Below, piece by piece: positions 27,662-40,779 of a DNA stretch of 64,000 bases (its first letter is position 1; every line of letters starts with the position of its first letter). This DNA comes from Colwellia polaris (GTDB lineage: Bacteria > Pseudomonadota > Gammaproteobacteria > Enterobacterales > Alteromonadaceae): contig NZ_NBOE01000002.1 in NCBI RefSeq assembly GCF_002104515.1, positions 186,001-250,000 of the forward strand, written 5' to 3'. The notes beneath the pieces are model-generated. The model saw only the letters and a list, made by a program, of their open reading frames with translations, was not told the origin of the DNA and did not search any database. Made by a program: the position numbers and the translations under genes.

Positions 27662-28691
27662 AATCTAAACTGTAGCCCTGACTTAACTCACTATGAAATA
27701 AGCTAATAAAAACATCACTGAGCAAAATAAATTCGTTAAAATCGCTACTGGTTTTACTCAGTAAATCGACCTGTGCTAGCCTCGAAAGCGCTTGTTCAGC
27801 ATTGCTTAAAGTAATGTGCTTTAACGCATGTTGATATAAAGGCTTTTTCTTTTCCCATATGCGATATTGTTTAAAAATATCGTTGATACTGCTGCCTTGC
27901 TTTATTTGTTCTAACATTGCATAAAGTTGGCTTATTTCTTTATGTACAACCCAAACTAATTGGCCAAAGGCGCTACCGTCGTGCTGCATTTGATCTAAAA
28001 TTTTAAAACATTTTTTTAGATCGCCAATAAGCATGGTGTCAATCAGTTGAAAGGGGCTAAATCTCGCTTGCTTAATAAAAAGCGTTTCGGCGTCTTCAAA
28101 AGTTACGGTTTGATGAGAGAACAATATTGAGAGTTTTTGTAATTCTTGCGCTAATGCCGGGAGGTTACCTTCAAATAGCTCGGCCATTAAATCAATAACA
28201 TCGGGTGCTAGCGTAAGCTGTAATTGCCGTGCTTGATTATTAAGCCATTGTTTTAATTGCTTACCTTCTACGTCGTATAAAGGTACAAAGCAGCCGGCAG
28301 CCTCTAGCGATTTAAACCATTTACGTTTTTGTGTTGCAGCATCAAGTTTTGGACCATAAAATATTAATTGAATGTCTTGATGTAACATAGCGAGTAACTG
28401 CGCAATACCTTTTGCACCATTATCACCAATTTTCCCTGATGTGAATTCAATTTCAATAACACGTAATGGCGAAAACAAGCTCATTGACTGGTACGCTTGA
28501 AAAAGTTCGTCCCAATCAAATTTATCGTCGATACTAAAGCGTATGATTTCGCTAAAACCTTGCTTTTTCGCGTGTTGTTTAATTTTTTCTAATGCATCGT
28601 TTTTTTGCCATAACTCATCACCAAACACCAGCCATATCGGTTTGAAACCTTGGTTTAGTGTGTTGTCGAGTTGATTATGATAAATGCGCAT
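27648..28691 (-). CDS. holA: DNA polymerase III delta subunit
   Basis: This clamp-loader subunit opens the beta sliding clamp. The 347-residue protein starts MRIYHNQLDNTLNQG and has the LVFGDELWQKNDALEKIK block that stands where a Walker A motif would be, but without the GKT signature, as expected for delta. The EFTSGKIGDNGAKGIAQLLAML segment and the central and C-terminal domain FSPFQLIDTMLIGD also fit. It lies 9 bp after lptE, and its end overlaps nadD; the order leuS-lptE-holA-nadD is the normal one in Gammaproteobacteria. Confidence 0.94.
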   Translation of the reverse strand: MRIYHNQLDNTLNQGFKPIWLVFGDELWQKNDALEKIKQHAKKQGFSEIIRFSIDDKFDWDELFQAYQSMSLFSPLRVIEIEFTSGKIGDNGAKGIAQLLAMLHQDIQLIFYGPKLDAATQKRKWFKSLEAAGCFVPLYDVEGKQLKQWLNNQARQLQLTLAPDVIDLMAELFEGNLPALAQELQKLSILFSHQTVTFEDAETLFIKQARFSPFQLIDTMLIGDLKKCFKILDQMQHDGSAFGQLVWVVHKEISQLYAMLEQIKQGSSINDIFKQYRIWEKKKPLYQHALKHITLSNAEQALSRLAQVDLLSKTSSDFNEFILLSDVFISLFHSELSQGYSLDYEYS

Positions 28692-28700
28692 GTCATTTAC

Positions 28701-29207
28701 CTACAGCTGGATACTAGCCATATCACGTAAGATTTTATTAGCCGCCTCTGTGCGCATTTCTCTAAGCATTAACGATAACTCACGACTTTTGGCGAGGGCA
28801 ATATCAGGATCATCTTGATAGTCTCGGTTCAGCTCAAAGCGGAAGTTCTGAATATCTTGTCCTGGGATTAAGATTTGATAACGAACGGTATAGATAAGTT
28901 CGTATTCAGCAACTTGTCCATTAGGAAAAACCGAAAGCGTTCTTCTGTCTAAGTTGTCTTGCAACATGCGCATTTGTGGAATCGCGTCATCGCTTTTTTG
29001 CACTAAATTTACATTGTTTATCGTTAAATGTTGCTTAACTAAACGGGTAAGTTCACCGTATTGATCAACCGAACTAAAAGCTATCGTTTGTAATTCAGGA
29101 GCTAATAAATAATTTCCACGCAATTGAAAGCCACAACCTGTAATTAGCGCTAAAATTAGGCTTAATGAGAGTAGTTTACTTATGCGGTTCATGATCATTT
29201 GCTTCAT
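28701..29207 (-). CDS. lptE: LPS-assembly lipoprotein LptE
   Basis: This outer-membrane lipoprotein plugs the LptD barrel for LPS export. A short basic start is followed by LLSLSLILALITGCGF, where the lipobox LITGC gives the lipidated Cys. The mature part starts GFQLRGNYLLAPELQTIAF, which is typical. It is 168 residues from the first ATG. ATG codons at residues 4 and 6 are alternatives that leave the signal peptide intact. It follows leuS after a 148-bp gap with two strong hairpins and precedes holA by 9 bp. Confidence 0.93.
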   Translation of the reverse strand: MKQMIMNRISKLLSLSLILALITGCGFQLRGNYLLAPELQTIAFSSVDQYGELTRLVKQHLTINNVNLVQKSDDAIPQMRMLQDNLDRRTLSVFPNGQVAEYELIYTVRYQILIPGQDIQNFRFELNRDYQDDPDIALAKSRELSLMLREMRTEAANKILRDMASIQL

Positions 29208-29235
29208 AAAGTGTTCACTTTTTAATGGAAAAACG

Positions 29236-29275
29236 TTATCAGTACATAACTCAAAACAGCGTTATGTACTGATAA
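29236..29275 (-). terminator. 15-bp perfect hairpin between leuS and lptE
   Basis: TTATCAGTACATAAC and its exact complement flank a 10-nt loop. Read on the minus strand it is followed by CGTTTTTCC, a short T-run. It could end or attenuate leuS transcripts, or shield the 3' end of leuS mRNA, while lptE is read from a new start. The stem lies only 28 bp before the lptE start. Confidence 0.6.
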
Positions 29276-29288
29276 TTGTTGGTAACAT

Positions 29289-29337
29289 TGTTAATCATTA
29301 ATTTATTTACATTAATTTATTTACTTAATGATTAACA
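29289..29337. repeat. 13-bp inverted repeat just after leuS
   Basis: TGTTAATCATTAA and TTAATGATTAACA are perfect inverted copies separated by 23 bp. The loop contains most of a 14-bp direct repeat, ATTAATTTATTTAC, present twice from 29298. It is very AT-rich, and no T-tract follows, so its role is unclear. Confidence 0.55.
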
Positions 29338-29355
29338 CATTAGCAAGCGTGTAAT

Positions 29356-32249
<2,894 letters not shown>

Positions 32250-32735
32250 ATGAAAAAAGAACAATCTCGGGTGCAAGATGTTTATCAGAACATTCAGACT
32301 TGGCTTTCAGAAACAAGCGATAAAGAAGTGCGCTCAATCGTTGAGTTAATTGAGCAAGCGAAATCGATATTAATTGCTGCAGAACAAATACCAGAGCAAC
32401 AAGTTAAACAGTTCATAAGTAATCTAAAATATGATTTAAGTGACTTTTACCAGCAATACCAAGCAGATATTAAGCACTCAGTTTATTTAGATATATTGAA
32501 TGAAAGTCTATGGGATAACTTGGCAAAAATAACTGATAAATCACAGGTCGAGTGGTCTGAATTAATGGATGATTTCCAGCATCAAGATGGCTACCATGTT
32601 GGCGACTTTGTTGGTTTTGGCCAATTGCAATGTCAAACATGCCAACATTGCGTTACATACAGCCACGCCAATATAGTTGCTGATTGCCTTGCCTGCGGCG
32701 GTAAAGATTTTAATCGCATAAGCTTAACCCCTTAA
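32250..32735 (+). CDS. Zinc-ribbon protein of the YbeL / DUF1451 family
   Basis: The 161-residue protein has an acidic helical N-terminal part (about residues 1-115) and a C-terminal zinc ribbon with C-x2-C-x2-C and a later C-x2-C: LQCQTCQHCVTY and ADCLACGGKDF. This is the DUF1451 / YbeL pattern. In E. coli ybeL also neighbours leuS in divergent orientation, which supports orthology. Function is unknown. The ATG has an excellent GGAGG ribosome site. Confidence 0.88.
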   Translation: MKKEQSRVQDVYQNIQTWLSETSDKEVRSIVELIEQAKSILIAAEQIPEQQVKQFISNLKYDLSDFYQQYQADIKHSVYLDILNESLWDNLAKITDKSQVEWSELMDDFQHQDGYHVGDFVGFGQLQCQTCQHCVTYSHANIVADCLACGGKDFNRISLTP

Positions 32736-32893
32736 AGTAACTTTTTCAGCGGGTTATGAATATTGTTTTTGCTGTTAATAGGCTTGTCGCTGTACACTAT
32801 ATTTAATGAAGCTGTATCTTTACTTGTCGAATTAAAATGTTTCGCTGAGTATAACCTTACAGGCTATTAAACTTGTACCTCAAGAGATTCTCT

Positions 32894-35284
32894 ATGACAA
32901 ATGTGTCAACCAACACGCGCCTTAAACCTCACCAATTAACTGCAGACCTAACGGTTAAGCAATTTGCGAATGCAACACCTACGGCTGAAATAGAACAGGT
33001 ATTTATTGGTCACGAAAGGGCTAAAGAAGCCTTAACGTTCGGCTTGTCGATGGATGCTCCCGGTTTTAATGTTTATGCTATGGGTGAACATGGTACGGGC
33101 CGTCAAACGCTTATTAAACAAATGTTGACAGCAACCGCCAGCAAAGAACCAACACCTGATGAATGGTGTTATATCAACAATTTTGATGATCCAAATTCAC
33201 CCCATAATCTATATGTAAGTCCAGGTGATGGTAAGCAATTACTTACTCGAATGAATACATTTATTGATGAGTTAATGGATTTATTCCCTGAAATATTTGA
33301 TAACCCAGGCTACCAAAGACAAAAAGCGGCGATCGATCGCGAGTTCAACCAAAAATATGATCAAGCTATTACGGAAGTTGAAGCAACAGCATTAAAAAAT
33401 GACGTGGTACTGTTTGAAGAAAATGGCGAAATTGGCTTTTCACCGTTGGTGGCAGGTAAGCCGCTAAATGATAAAGAATTTGCTGAATTGAATGAGCCTA
33501 AACGCGCCGATTTTTATGTTTTATTAGCTAAGCTAGAAGATATATTGTCTGAAAAACTTATTGAATTACCACAATGGAAGCGCATTTCATCTGATAAGTT
33601 ACGTAAACTAAAACAAGAAACTGCAGCACAAAGTATTCAACCTTTTTTAGCCGAATTGGAGTTAGAGTTTGCCAGTAATATTGGTGTGCAAAAATATTTA
33701 GCTAAGGTAAAAACACATGTTGTAGACGCAGTTTTAGAGTTGTTGGTGGATGAAAGCAATGAAGTACCCAATGACAAAGATATGCGTAAATTGATGGTTG
33801 AGCGTTTTTTACCTAATTTGCTGGTTACTCGAAATGTAGGTGAGGGTGCACCGGTTATTTATGAGCAAAACCCAACCTTTCAAAACCTATTTGGCCATGT
33901 CGATTTTGGCAGTTTTCAAGGTGCTAGTTATACAAGCTATCGTCTTATACGCCCTGGTGCTTTGCATAAAGCCAACGGCGGTTACCTATTACTTGAGGCT
34001 GATAAATTATTAACACAACCTTTGGTTTGGGCACGCTTAAAGCTAGCGCTAAAAACACAGCAAATTACCATTGAAAACCCACATTTAGAATATGCGCAAC
34101 CAGGGGCATTTAGCTTACAACCTGAGAAAATCCCATTAAAAGTAAAAGTAATTTTATTGGGAGACCCAGAAATTTATTACATGCTACAAGATTATGATCA
34201 AGAGTTTACTGAGTTGTTTAGAGTATTGGCTGACTTTGACCGTCATTTAGAGAAAAGTCAGAATAACTTAAATGATTATGCTAACTTAATTCGCCAACGA
34301 GCCCACCGTAATAATTACCCCGAAGTAAGCGATGAAGCGGTTTTAGAATTAGTCAAATACGCGCTAAGACGTGCAGAACATCAGCATAAAATTTCCGCCA
34401 ATATTGTGCAAGTTAACGACTTATTAGACGAAGCTTATTATTTGTGGAAATTGTCTGATGCTAAAAATAGCTTGTGTGGTAAACATGTCACGATGGCATT
34501 AGCAGCTAAACAACGCAGAACAGGCCGCATGAGCGAAACTTGGTTAGAGGAAATAAAAGAGCGCCAGTTACTTATTGATACCGAAGGTGAAAGAATAGGG
34601 CGAATAAATGGCTTAACCGTACTAGAGATTGGCGATAGTGTTTTTGGCACGCCTGCGCGTATAACCTCAACCGTTTATGCCGGCAGCGAAGGAGTTACTG
34701 ACATTGAACGTGAAGTTGACTTAGGTAAATCCATTCACTCTAAAGGCGTTTTAATTTTAACCGGTTATTTAGGGCATAAATATGGCCAAGAATTCCCAGT
34801 AACTATTTCAGCCAATATTGCTATTGAGCAGTCTTATGGTCATATCGACGGCGATAGTGCTTCGATGGCCGAATTATGCGCCTTGATTTCTGCTATCGCT
34901 AAACTGCCAATAAATCAAGGTATTGCCATAACAGGTTCAATGAATCAGCATGGTGAAGTGCAGTCAATTGGTGGTGTAAATGAAAAAATTGAAGGCTTTT
35001 ATCGCCTCTGTAAAGATAAAGGTTTAACCGGAAAACAAGGGGTTATTATCCCTAAAACTAACACCATTAATTTAATGTTAGCCCCTGAAGTTATTCAGGC
35101 AGTAGCAGATGAGCAGTTCGCGATATATGCAGTGGATAACATTGATCAAGCGATAGAAATTTTAATGTCTCACCCTGCGGGAGAAATTACCCGTACAGGA
35201 CGATACCCAAGAAAATCGATACACGGTATGGTGCTTGATAAATTATCTACTTTTTCTGACTTACTCAATGGTACTGAAGAATAA
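32894..35284 (+). CDS. Lon-family ATP-dependent protease (LonB-like, AAA_32 type)
   Basis: The 796-residue protein has an N-terminal AAA-like ATPase region and a C-terminal Lon protease domain. The proteolytic dyad is Ser655 in DGDSAS and Lys698 in GGVNEKIEGF, with the same 43-residue spacing as E. coli Lon. The P-loop reads GEHGTGRQT, with Arg in place of the usual Lys; the substitution is common in this COG1067 group. No transmembrane segment was noticed. It is related to E. coli YcbZ but has a complete N-terminal domain. The ATG at 32894 has AAGAGA upstream and is preferred over a TTG seven codons earlier. A terminator follows. Confidence 0.9.
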   Translation: MTNVSTNTRLKPHQLTADLTVKQFANATPTAEIEQVFIGHERAKEALTFGLSMDAPGFNVYAMGEHGTGRQTLIKQMLTATASKEPTPDEWCYINNFDDPNSPHNLYVSPGDGKQLLTRMNTFIDELMDLFPEIFDNPGYQRQKAAIDREFNQKYDQAITEVEATALKNDVVLFEENGEIGFSPLVAGKPLNDKEFAELNEPKRADFYVLLAKLEDILSEKLIELPQWKRISSDKLRKLKQETAAQSIQPFLAELELEFASNIGVQKYLAKVKTHVVDAVLELLVDESNEVPNDKDMRKLMVERFLPNLLVTRNVGEGAPVIYEQNPTFQNLFGHVDFGSFQGASYTSYRLIRPGALHKANGGYLLLEADKLLTQPLVWARLKLALKTQQITIENPHLEYAQPGAFSLQPEKIPLKVKVILLGDPEIYYMLQDYDQEFTELFRVLADFDRHLEKSQNNLNDYANLIRQRAHRNNYPEVSDEAVLELVKYALRRAEHQHKISANIVQVNDLLDEAYYLWKLSDAKNSLCGKHVTMALAAKQRRTGRMSETWLEEIKERQLLIDTEGERIGRINGLTVLEIGDSVFGTPARITSTVYAGSEGVTDIEREVDLGKSIHSKGVLILTGYLGHKYGQEFPVTISANIAIEQSYGHIDGDSASMAELCALISAIAKLPINQGIAITGSMNQHGEVQSIGGVNEKIEGFYRLCKDKGLTGKQGVIIPKTNTINLMLAPEVIQAVADEQFAIYAVDNIDQAIEILMSHPAGEITRTGRYPRKSIHGMVLDKLSTFSDLLNGTEE

Positions 35285-35744
35285 TCACTAATAACGCACT
35301 ATAGCTTAAAATTTTTCACTTTAAATAAACACGGCAAGCGCCGTGTTTATTGCTTTTCATATAATCCTTAATATTATAAATATCAATAATTGATTAAAAA
35401 ATAAGCATAAATCAAATTCTTTTCTATAATGAATTTATCGGCAACATTTTTCGTACTGATCTTTTGCAAAGTATTTATGCAAAAGTTAATTATGTAAATT
35501 GAGCTTATTGATACTTAATTAAAGGTGCTAGCTCATTACCCTAAATAATGAGAGAAAATTAGCTAAAATTGCTAATATCTATAACAACAATAATAAGTAA
35601 ATGCAGCGAGTCAAGTTTATCAAGGGCGATAACTAACTCCTTATAAGGTAAGGAAATAGCCTACCTCACTGACATTTAATGTCTTTCTACTTAGTTGTTA
35701 ACAGCTTCTGAATTAAGTAACACTGAAATATGTGGAGAAGCTTT
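35285..35744. other. Upstream region of the nuo operon
   Basis: These 460 bp separate the protease gene from nuoA. They contain the protease terminator, a long AT-rich tract and a small inverted repeat CTCATTA / TAATGAG at 35532-35552. The nuo promoter must lie here. No gene was recognised. Confidence 0.5.
35324..35358 (+). terminator. Terminator after the LonB-like protease gene
   Basis: A perfect 12-bp stem AATAAACACGGC / GCCGTGTTTATT with an AAGC tetraloop is followed by GCTTTT. It lies 40 bp after the stop codon. Confidence 0.85.
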
Positions 35745-36233
35745 GTGGAAATATCTGATCAAATAACACAGGTTTGGCCGATTGCGGCTTACTTTATTAT
35801 CTTGGCAGGCATGCTCATAGTTATGATGCTGCTATCGCATTTTCTTGGTCCAAAAAGCAAGCAAAGAGCGAAAAACACGCCTTACGAGTCTGGTATTATT
35901 TCCGTTTCAAACAACAAAACCCGCTTTACTAATCACTTCTTTTTATATGCAATATTTTTTGTCATTTTTGATTTAGAAACCATTTACCTTTTTGCATGGG
36001 TTATTGCTTTTGATGAAGTCGGCTGGCCTGGTTTTATCGAAGCGAGTATTTTTATTACCGTACTTTTAGCGGCATTAATTTATTTGATTCGTATTGGCGC
36101 TTTAGCATTAACCCGCCGACATCAACCCTTTAGAGCTAGCCAACTTAAACGTATACAAGGTGTACAAACGCAGTCGAGTAAACACGGTCTTTTTGATGAG
36201 ACTATCTTTGATAAAAAAGAAGGACAGCCATAA
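35745..36233 (+). CDS. nuoA: NADH-quinone oxidoreductase subunit A
   Basis: This is a small membrane-arm subunit with three transmembrane helices. The motif NTPYESGI and the conserved [22 protein letters not shown] identify NuoA. A GTG at 35745 has GGAGA seven bases upstream and gives [17 protein letters not shown]; the ATG five codons earlier has no ribosome site, so GTG is chosen. The C-terminal cytoplasmic tail (about 35 residues, ending FDKKEGQP) is a little extended. The stop overlaps the nuoB start as TAATG. First gene of a 13-gene operon. Confidence 0.94.
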   Translation: MEISDQITQVWPIAAYFIILAGMLIVMMLLSHFLGPKSKQRAKNTPYESGIISVSNNKTRFTNHFFLYAIFFVIFDLETIYLFAWVIAFDEVGWPGFIEASIFITVLLAALIYLIRIGALALTRRHQPFRASQLKRIQGVQTQSSKHGLFDETIFDKKEGQP

Positions 36234-36871
36234 TGGAATGGTCGCTAACGAAAGCAAAGCTAGATGAAGAAATGTCAGTAATGAAGAACGTTTCTGAGGC
36301 AGACCTTAAGCGCAATGTTCTTTTTGCTCGACTCGATGACATGGTGAATTGGGGACGTAAAAACTCTATTTGGCCATTTAATTTTGGTTTAAGTTGCTGC
36401 TATGTCGAAATGGCTACGAGTTTTACTTCTCGACACGATATTGCCCGCTTTGGCGCTGAAGTGATACGTGCTACCCCCAGACAAGCTGATTTAATGGTTA
36501 TTTCAGGTACCTGTTTTCGAAAAATGGCGCCAGTTATTCAGCATTTATACGAACAGTTATTAGAACCTCGTTGGATAATTTCTATGGGCTCATGTGCCAA
36601 TTCTGGTGGTATGTACGACATTTATAGCGTGGTTCAAGGCGTCGATAAATTTATTCCTGTTGATGTTTATGTCCCTGGCTGTCCGCCGCGCCCCGAAGCA
36701 TTACTCGAAGCTTTATTGTTGTTGCAAACTAAAATAGAGCATCAGCCACGACCATTAAGTTGGGTGGTTGGTGAGCAAAATGCTAGCGAAATAGGCAAAC
36801 CGTCTTTAAGAGATATTAAACACCATGACCGGATTAAAGTGACAAACTTAGATCCCCCAGATCATATTTAA
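36233..36871 (+). CDS. nuoB: NADH-quinone oxidoreductase subunit B
   Basis: This peripheral-arm subunit carries the terminal cluster N2, which reduces quinone. The tandem cysteine motif [10 protein letters not shown], the [11 protein letters not shown] block, [18 protein letters not shown] and [17 protein letters not shown] supply the four ligands. At 212 residues it is normal. The start overlaps nuoA by one base. A 105-bp gap with a purine-rich GGGAAG element precedes nuoC/D. Confidence 0.97.
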   Translation: MEWSLTKAKLDEEMSVMKNVSEADLKRNVLFARLDDMVNWGRKNSIWPFNFGLSCCYVEMATSFTSRHDIARFGAEVIRATPRQADLMVISGTCFRKMAPVIQHLYEQLLEPRWIISMGSCANSGGMYDIYSVVQGVDKFIPVDVYVPGCPPRPEALLEALLLLQTKIEHQPRPLSWVVGEQNASEIGKPSLRDIKHHDRIKVTNLDPPDHI

Positions 36872-36976
36872 TTTTTAAGGTTAAAACCAAGTAATAGCTA
36901 TACACGTAATCAAAATATTAAATGAATTAAGAAGACAAAAAAATACAATAATAAAATAGCGATTTAAGGGAAGTTA

Positions 36977-38776
36977 ATGGCAACTCAAGTAAATATTAAA
37001 GCGAGTAATGACTGGCAAATGTTGCAAGCTATTCCCTTGCTTGATGAAATTATTGTACTTTCGCCAAAACTAAAGTTGCAACCAGTTACGGCTATCGAAA
37101 ATATTGTTGATGATATACCCTCCTTTTGGGTAGATAAACAGCAATTAAGTAAACTGATGCAAGTGTTAAAACATGACTTAGCACAGCCATTTGACATGTG
37201 TTTTGATATTACCGCCATCGATGAGAGTGAGCGCGAGCATTGCGCTTCATTTTCACAAGCTTTTACTGTGAGTTATCATTTACGATCTTATCAACGTAAC
37301 CAAGATATTCGCCTTAAAGTTGCCTTAAATTCTCATGAAAAAACCTTAGAAAGTGTTTGCCGATTTTGGCCAAATGCTAATTGGTATGAACGAGAAGTAT
37401 GGGACATGTTTGGTATTATTTTTGAAAACCATCCGTATTTAACGCGCATTTTAATGCCACTCACTTGGCAAGGTCACCCATTACTAAAAACCCATCCTGC
37501 GCGTGCGACTGAAATGGATCCTTTTACATTACCTCCTTACCAACAAGATAAAGAGCAAGCTGCGTTGCAATTTAACCCCGAAGCTTGGGGTATGAAGCGA
37601 CAAAGCAAAGACAGTGATTTTATGTTCTTGAACTTGGGACCTAATCACCCAAGTGTTCATGGTGCTTTTAGAATCGTGTTGCAAATGGAAGGCGAAGAAA
37701 TTGTCGATTGTGTGCCCGATATTGGTTATCACCATCGTGGTGCTGAAAAAATGGGCGAACGACAATCTTGGCATAGTTATATTCCTTATACCGACCGCAT
37801 TGATTACCTAGGTGGCGTAATGAATAACTTTCCTTATGTCATGGCGATTGAAAAACTGGCAGGCATAACCGTGCCTGATCGCGCGAAAGTTATTCGCATT
37901 ATGACCGCTGAAATGTTTCGTATTCTCAGTCATTTATTATTTTACGGTACCTTTGCACAAGATCTTGGTGCACTTTCACCGATATTTTATATGTTTATCG
38001 ACCGAGAAAAACTTTTTGGCATTATTGAAGCGTTTACTGGCGCTCGAATGCATCCAAGTTGGTTTCGTATTGGTGGTGTTGCACAAGATTTACCAAAAGG
38101 TTGGGAGAGCCTAGTGCGAGATTATGTTAATTACTTGCCCAAGCGCCTAGACGAATACGAAAAAATGGTTATGCAAAACTCCATTTTAAAACAACGTACG
38201 ATTGGTATTGGCGCTTATTCAACTCAAGAAGCAATTGCTTGGGGGGTAACAGGGCCGGGCTTAAGAGCGACAGGGTTTTCGTGGGATTTACGTAAGCAAA
38301 GACCTTACGGTGGCTATGACCAATTTGATTTTGAAGTGCCATTGGGCCAAAACGGTGACTGTTATGACCGATGTCGAGTGCGTGTAGAGGAAATGCGTCA
38401 AAGCATACGTATTATTGAACAGTGTTTAAACAACATGCCTGAAGGTCCTTATAAAGCAGAACATCCACAAACAACACCGCCATTAAAAGATCGCACTATG
38501 CGAGATATTGACACTTTAATACCACATTTTCTGAATGTTTCATGGGGACCTGTTATTCCTGCAGGTGAAGTGTCAGTAAGTGTTGAGGCAACCAAAGGTA
38601 TTATGGCTTATCACTTGATCAGTGACGGTAACACCATGAGTTATCGCACGCGAATTCGCACGCCGAGTTTTCCCCATTTACAAATGTTGCCATTAATCAG
38701 CAAAGGGCAAATGGTAGCTGATCTTATTGCGACCTTAGGCAGTGTTGATTATGTCATGGCAGATGTTGATCGATAA
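36977..38776 (+). CDS. nuoC: NADH-quinone oxidoreductase fused subunits C and D
   Basis: This single 599-residue protein joins NuoC (about 1-190; [26 protein letters not shown]) to NuoD (about 200-599; [41 protein letters not shown]). The fusion (NuoCD) is the normal enterobacterial and gammaproteobacterial form. The NuoD part lines the quinone channel, with His in NHPSVHG. The C-terminus ends [12 protein letters not shown] as usual. No frameshift is present at the fusion point. Confidence 0.97.
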   Translation: MATQVNIKASNDWQMLQAIPLLDEIIVLSPKLKLQPVTAIENIVDDIPSFWVDKQQLSKLMQVLKHDLAQPFDMCFDITAIDESEREHCASFSQAFTVSYHLRSYQRNQDIRLKVALNSHEKTLESVCRFWPNANWYEREVWDMFGIIFENHPYLTRILMPLTWQGHPLLKTHPARATEMDPFTLPPYQQDKEQAALQFNPEAWGMKRQSKDSDFMFLNLGPNHPSVHGAFRIVLQMEGEEIVDCVPDIGYHHRGAEKMGERQSWHSYIPYTDRIDYLGGVMNNFPYVMAIEKLAGITVPDRAKVIRIMTAEMFRILSHLLFYGTFAQDLGALSPIFYMFIDREKLFGIIEAFTGARMHPSWFRIGGVAQDLPKGWESLVRDYVNYLPKRLDEYEKMVMQNSILKQRTIGIGAYSTQEAIAWGVTGPGLRATGFSWDLRKQRPYGGYDQFDFEVPLGQNGDCYDRCRVRVEEMRQSIRIIEQCLNNMPEGPYKAEHPQTTPPLKDRTMRDIDTLIPHFLNVSWGPVIPAGEVSVSVEATKGIMAYHLISDGNTMSYRTRIRTPSFPHLQMLPLISKGQMVADLIATLGSVDYVMADVDR

Positions 38777-38860
38777 AAGTTAATAAAGGCTAACGAAAGC
38801 GTTCGTATAGTAGGAAGTAACGTTCAGAAAGTAACCGCATAAGCAAATAAAGAGATAGTG

Positions 38861-39385
38861 ATGGAAACAATCGACATAACGACAATTGATTATCAACATT
38901 ATTTAACCGCACTTGAAATTGCGACCATTGAGCATGAGGCCAGTATTATGGAAACACGAGAAGCTGCTGGTATTGAAGCGCTTAAAGTGGTGCAAGAACA
39001 GCGCGGCTGGATCAGTGATGAAAGCCTATATGCGATTAGTGATTTACTGGCCATTCCGGTTGCTCAATTAGAAGGCGTAGCTACTTTTTATAATTTAATT
39101 TACCGACAGCCTGTTGGGGAAAACGTTATTCATTTATGCGATAGCATTGCTTGTCATTTAACGGGGCTCGACTCTGTACTTGCTGCTATTAAACAATATT
39201 TAAACATAGATTATGGACAAACAACGACCGACGGAAAATTTACCTTACTTTCTAATGCGTGTTTGGGCAGTTGTGATAAAGCGCCTGCGATGATGATTGG
39301 CACCAAACATTATCAACATTTAAGCCCAGAAAGCGCGATTGATATTTTACAAAAACTCTCGGTAACGGGAGGCGATAATGCTTGA
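38861..39385 (+). CDS. nuoE: NADH-quinone oxidoreductase subunit E
   Basis: This subunit has a thioredoxin-like fold with one 2Fe-2S cluster (N1a). The four cysteines are visible in LCDSIACHLTG (C-x4-C) and SNACLGSCDKAPAMMI (C-x3-C). It is 174 residues from ATG 38861; the GTG one codon earlier is less likely. The end overlaps nuoF by 8 bp, indicating coupled translation. Confidence 0.95.
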   Translation: METIDITTIDYQHYLTALEIATIEHEASIMETREAAGIEALKVVQEQRGWISDESLYAISDLLAIPVAQLEGVATFYNLIYRQPVGENVIHLCDSIACHLTGLDSVLAAIKQYLNIDYGQTTTDGKFTLLSNACLGSCDKAPAMMIGTKHYQHLSPESAIDILQKLSVTGGDNA

Positions 39386-40778
39386 GCACTCTAACAACAA
39401 TCACCTTAAACCTTTAACCCATTGGGTGAATTTACAACAGCCATTGTCGTTCGATGATTATTGCCAAGCTGGCGGCTATATGGGAGCTATAGCAGCGCTA
39501 CAACAATCTCCAAAAGAGGTTTTAGACATTGTTAAAAACTCAGGTTTAAAAGGGCGCGGCGGGGCAGGTTTTCCTACCGGCATGAAATGGAGCTTTGTGC
39601 CGATGTTTGAAGCCGATGATGAAGATGCGCCTGATAATAAGTATTTAGTGGCCAATGCCGATGAAATGGAGCCAGGCACCTTTAAAGACCGCTTATTACT
39701 TGAAGGTGTGCCGCATCAACTTGTTGAAGCAATGATAATTGCAGCCTATACCATAGGTGCCAATAAAGCCTATATCTTTTTACGTGGTGAATACCATTTA
39801 GCCGCCAAACGATTACAACATGCGATTAACGAAGCTTATCAAAACAATTGGCTTGGTGAAAAAATTCAAGGCAAGCAATTTACCTTGGACTTATATGTGC
39901 ATTGCAGTGCTGGTCGTTACATTTGTGGTGAAGAAACCGCATTAATTAATGCACTTGAGGGCAAGCGTGCAACACCACGAGCAAAACCACCATTTCCGCA
40001 GGTTAGTGGTTTATTTGGCAAACCTACCATAGTCAATAATGTAGAAACATTGTGTAATTTACCGCACATATTAAAAAATGGTATCGAATGGTTTCAGGCT
40101 ATATCTCCGAATAGTGATGCGGGCAGTAAAATTTATGGTGCTTGTGGTCGCGTAAAAAAACCAGGTTTATGGGAATTACCCATGGGACCAAGCTTACGTG
40201 AAGTGCTTTACGATTATGCGGGCGGTATGCAAGACGGATTAAACTTCAAAGGTTTATTGCCTGGTGGTGCATCGACTGACTTTCTGGTTGAAGAGCATTT
40301 AGATACCCCGATGGACTTTGACTCTATCGCTAAAGTCGGCAGCCGCTTAGGCACTGGTGGCTTAATCGTGTTAGACGATAAAAACTGTCCGGTAGCTATG
40401 GTGTTAAATTTAATGCGATTTTTTGCTCAAGAGTCTTGTGGTTGGTGTACACCTTGTCGAGATGGCACACCTTGGGCTGTAGAAATACTTAGCCGAATTG
40501 AAAATGGACAAGGTAACTTGGCCGACTTAGACGCTTTAGCACAATTGTGCGATTTTATGTGGATAGGAAAAACCCATTGTGCCTTAGCTCCTGGCGCCGT
40601 TGAGCCGCTAAGAAGTGCTTTAAAATATTTTCATGACGATTTTCTTCAACATATTGAACACGGCTGTTGTCACTATAATCCCTCGATGAATGCAAAAAGA
40701 ACGCACGTAGCTCAAATTCATTTATCTAAAACACCTCATTCATCTATAACACCTACCCCACATAAGGCAGGGCAATAA
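39378..40778 (+). CDS. nuoF: NADH-quinone oxidoreductase subunit F
   Basis: This is the NADH- and FMN-binding subunit with cluster N3. The FMN/NADH loop GLKGRGGAGFPTGMKWSF stands near residue 60, YICGEETALINALEGKR binds NADH, and the cluster motif ESCGWCTPCRDGTPW has three cysteines with the fourth in THCALAPGA. It is 466 residues, with about 25 extra at the C-terminus (the Ser/Thr/Pro-rich LSKTPHSSITPTPHKAGQ). It overlaps nuoE and ends one base before nuoG. Confidence 0.96.
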   Translation: MLEHSNNNHLKPLTHWVNLQQPLSFDDYCQAGGYMGAIAALQQSPKEVLDIVKNSGLKGRGGAGFPTGMKWSFVPMFEADDEDAPDNKYLVANADEMEPGTFKDRLLLEGVPHQLVEAMIIAAYTIGANKAYIFLRGEYHLAAKRLQHAINEAYQNNWLGEKIQGKQFTLDLYVHCSAGRYICGEETALINALEGKRATPRAKPPFPQVSGLFGKPTIVNNVETLCNLPHILKNGIEWFQAISPNSDAGSKIYGACGRVKKPGLWELPMGPSLREVLYDYAGGMQDGLNFKGLLPGGASTDFLVEEHLDTPMDFDSIAKVGSRLGTGGLIVLDDKNCPVAMVLNLMRFFAQESCGWCTPCRDGTPWAVEILSRIENGQGNLADLDALAQLCDFMWIGKTHCALAPGAVEPLRSALKYFHDDFLQHIEHGCCHYNPSMNAKRTHVAQIHLSKTPHSSITPTPHKAGQ

Positions 40779-40779
40779 T

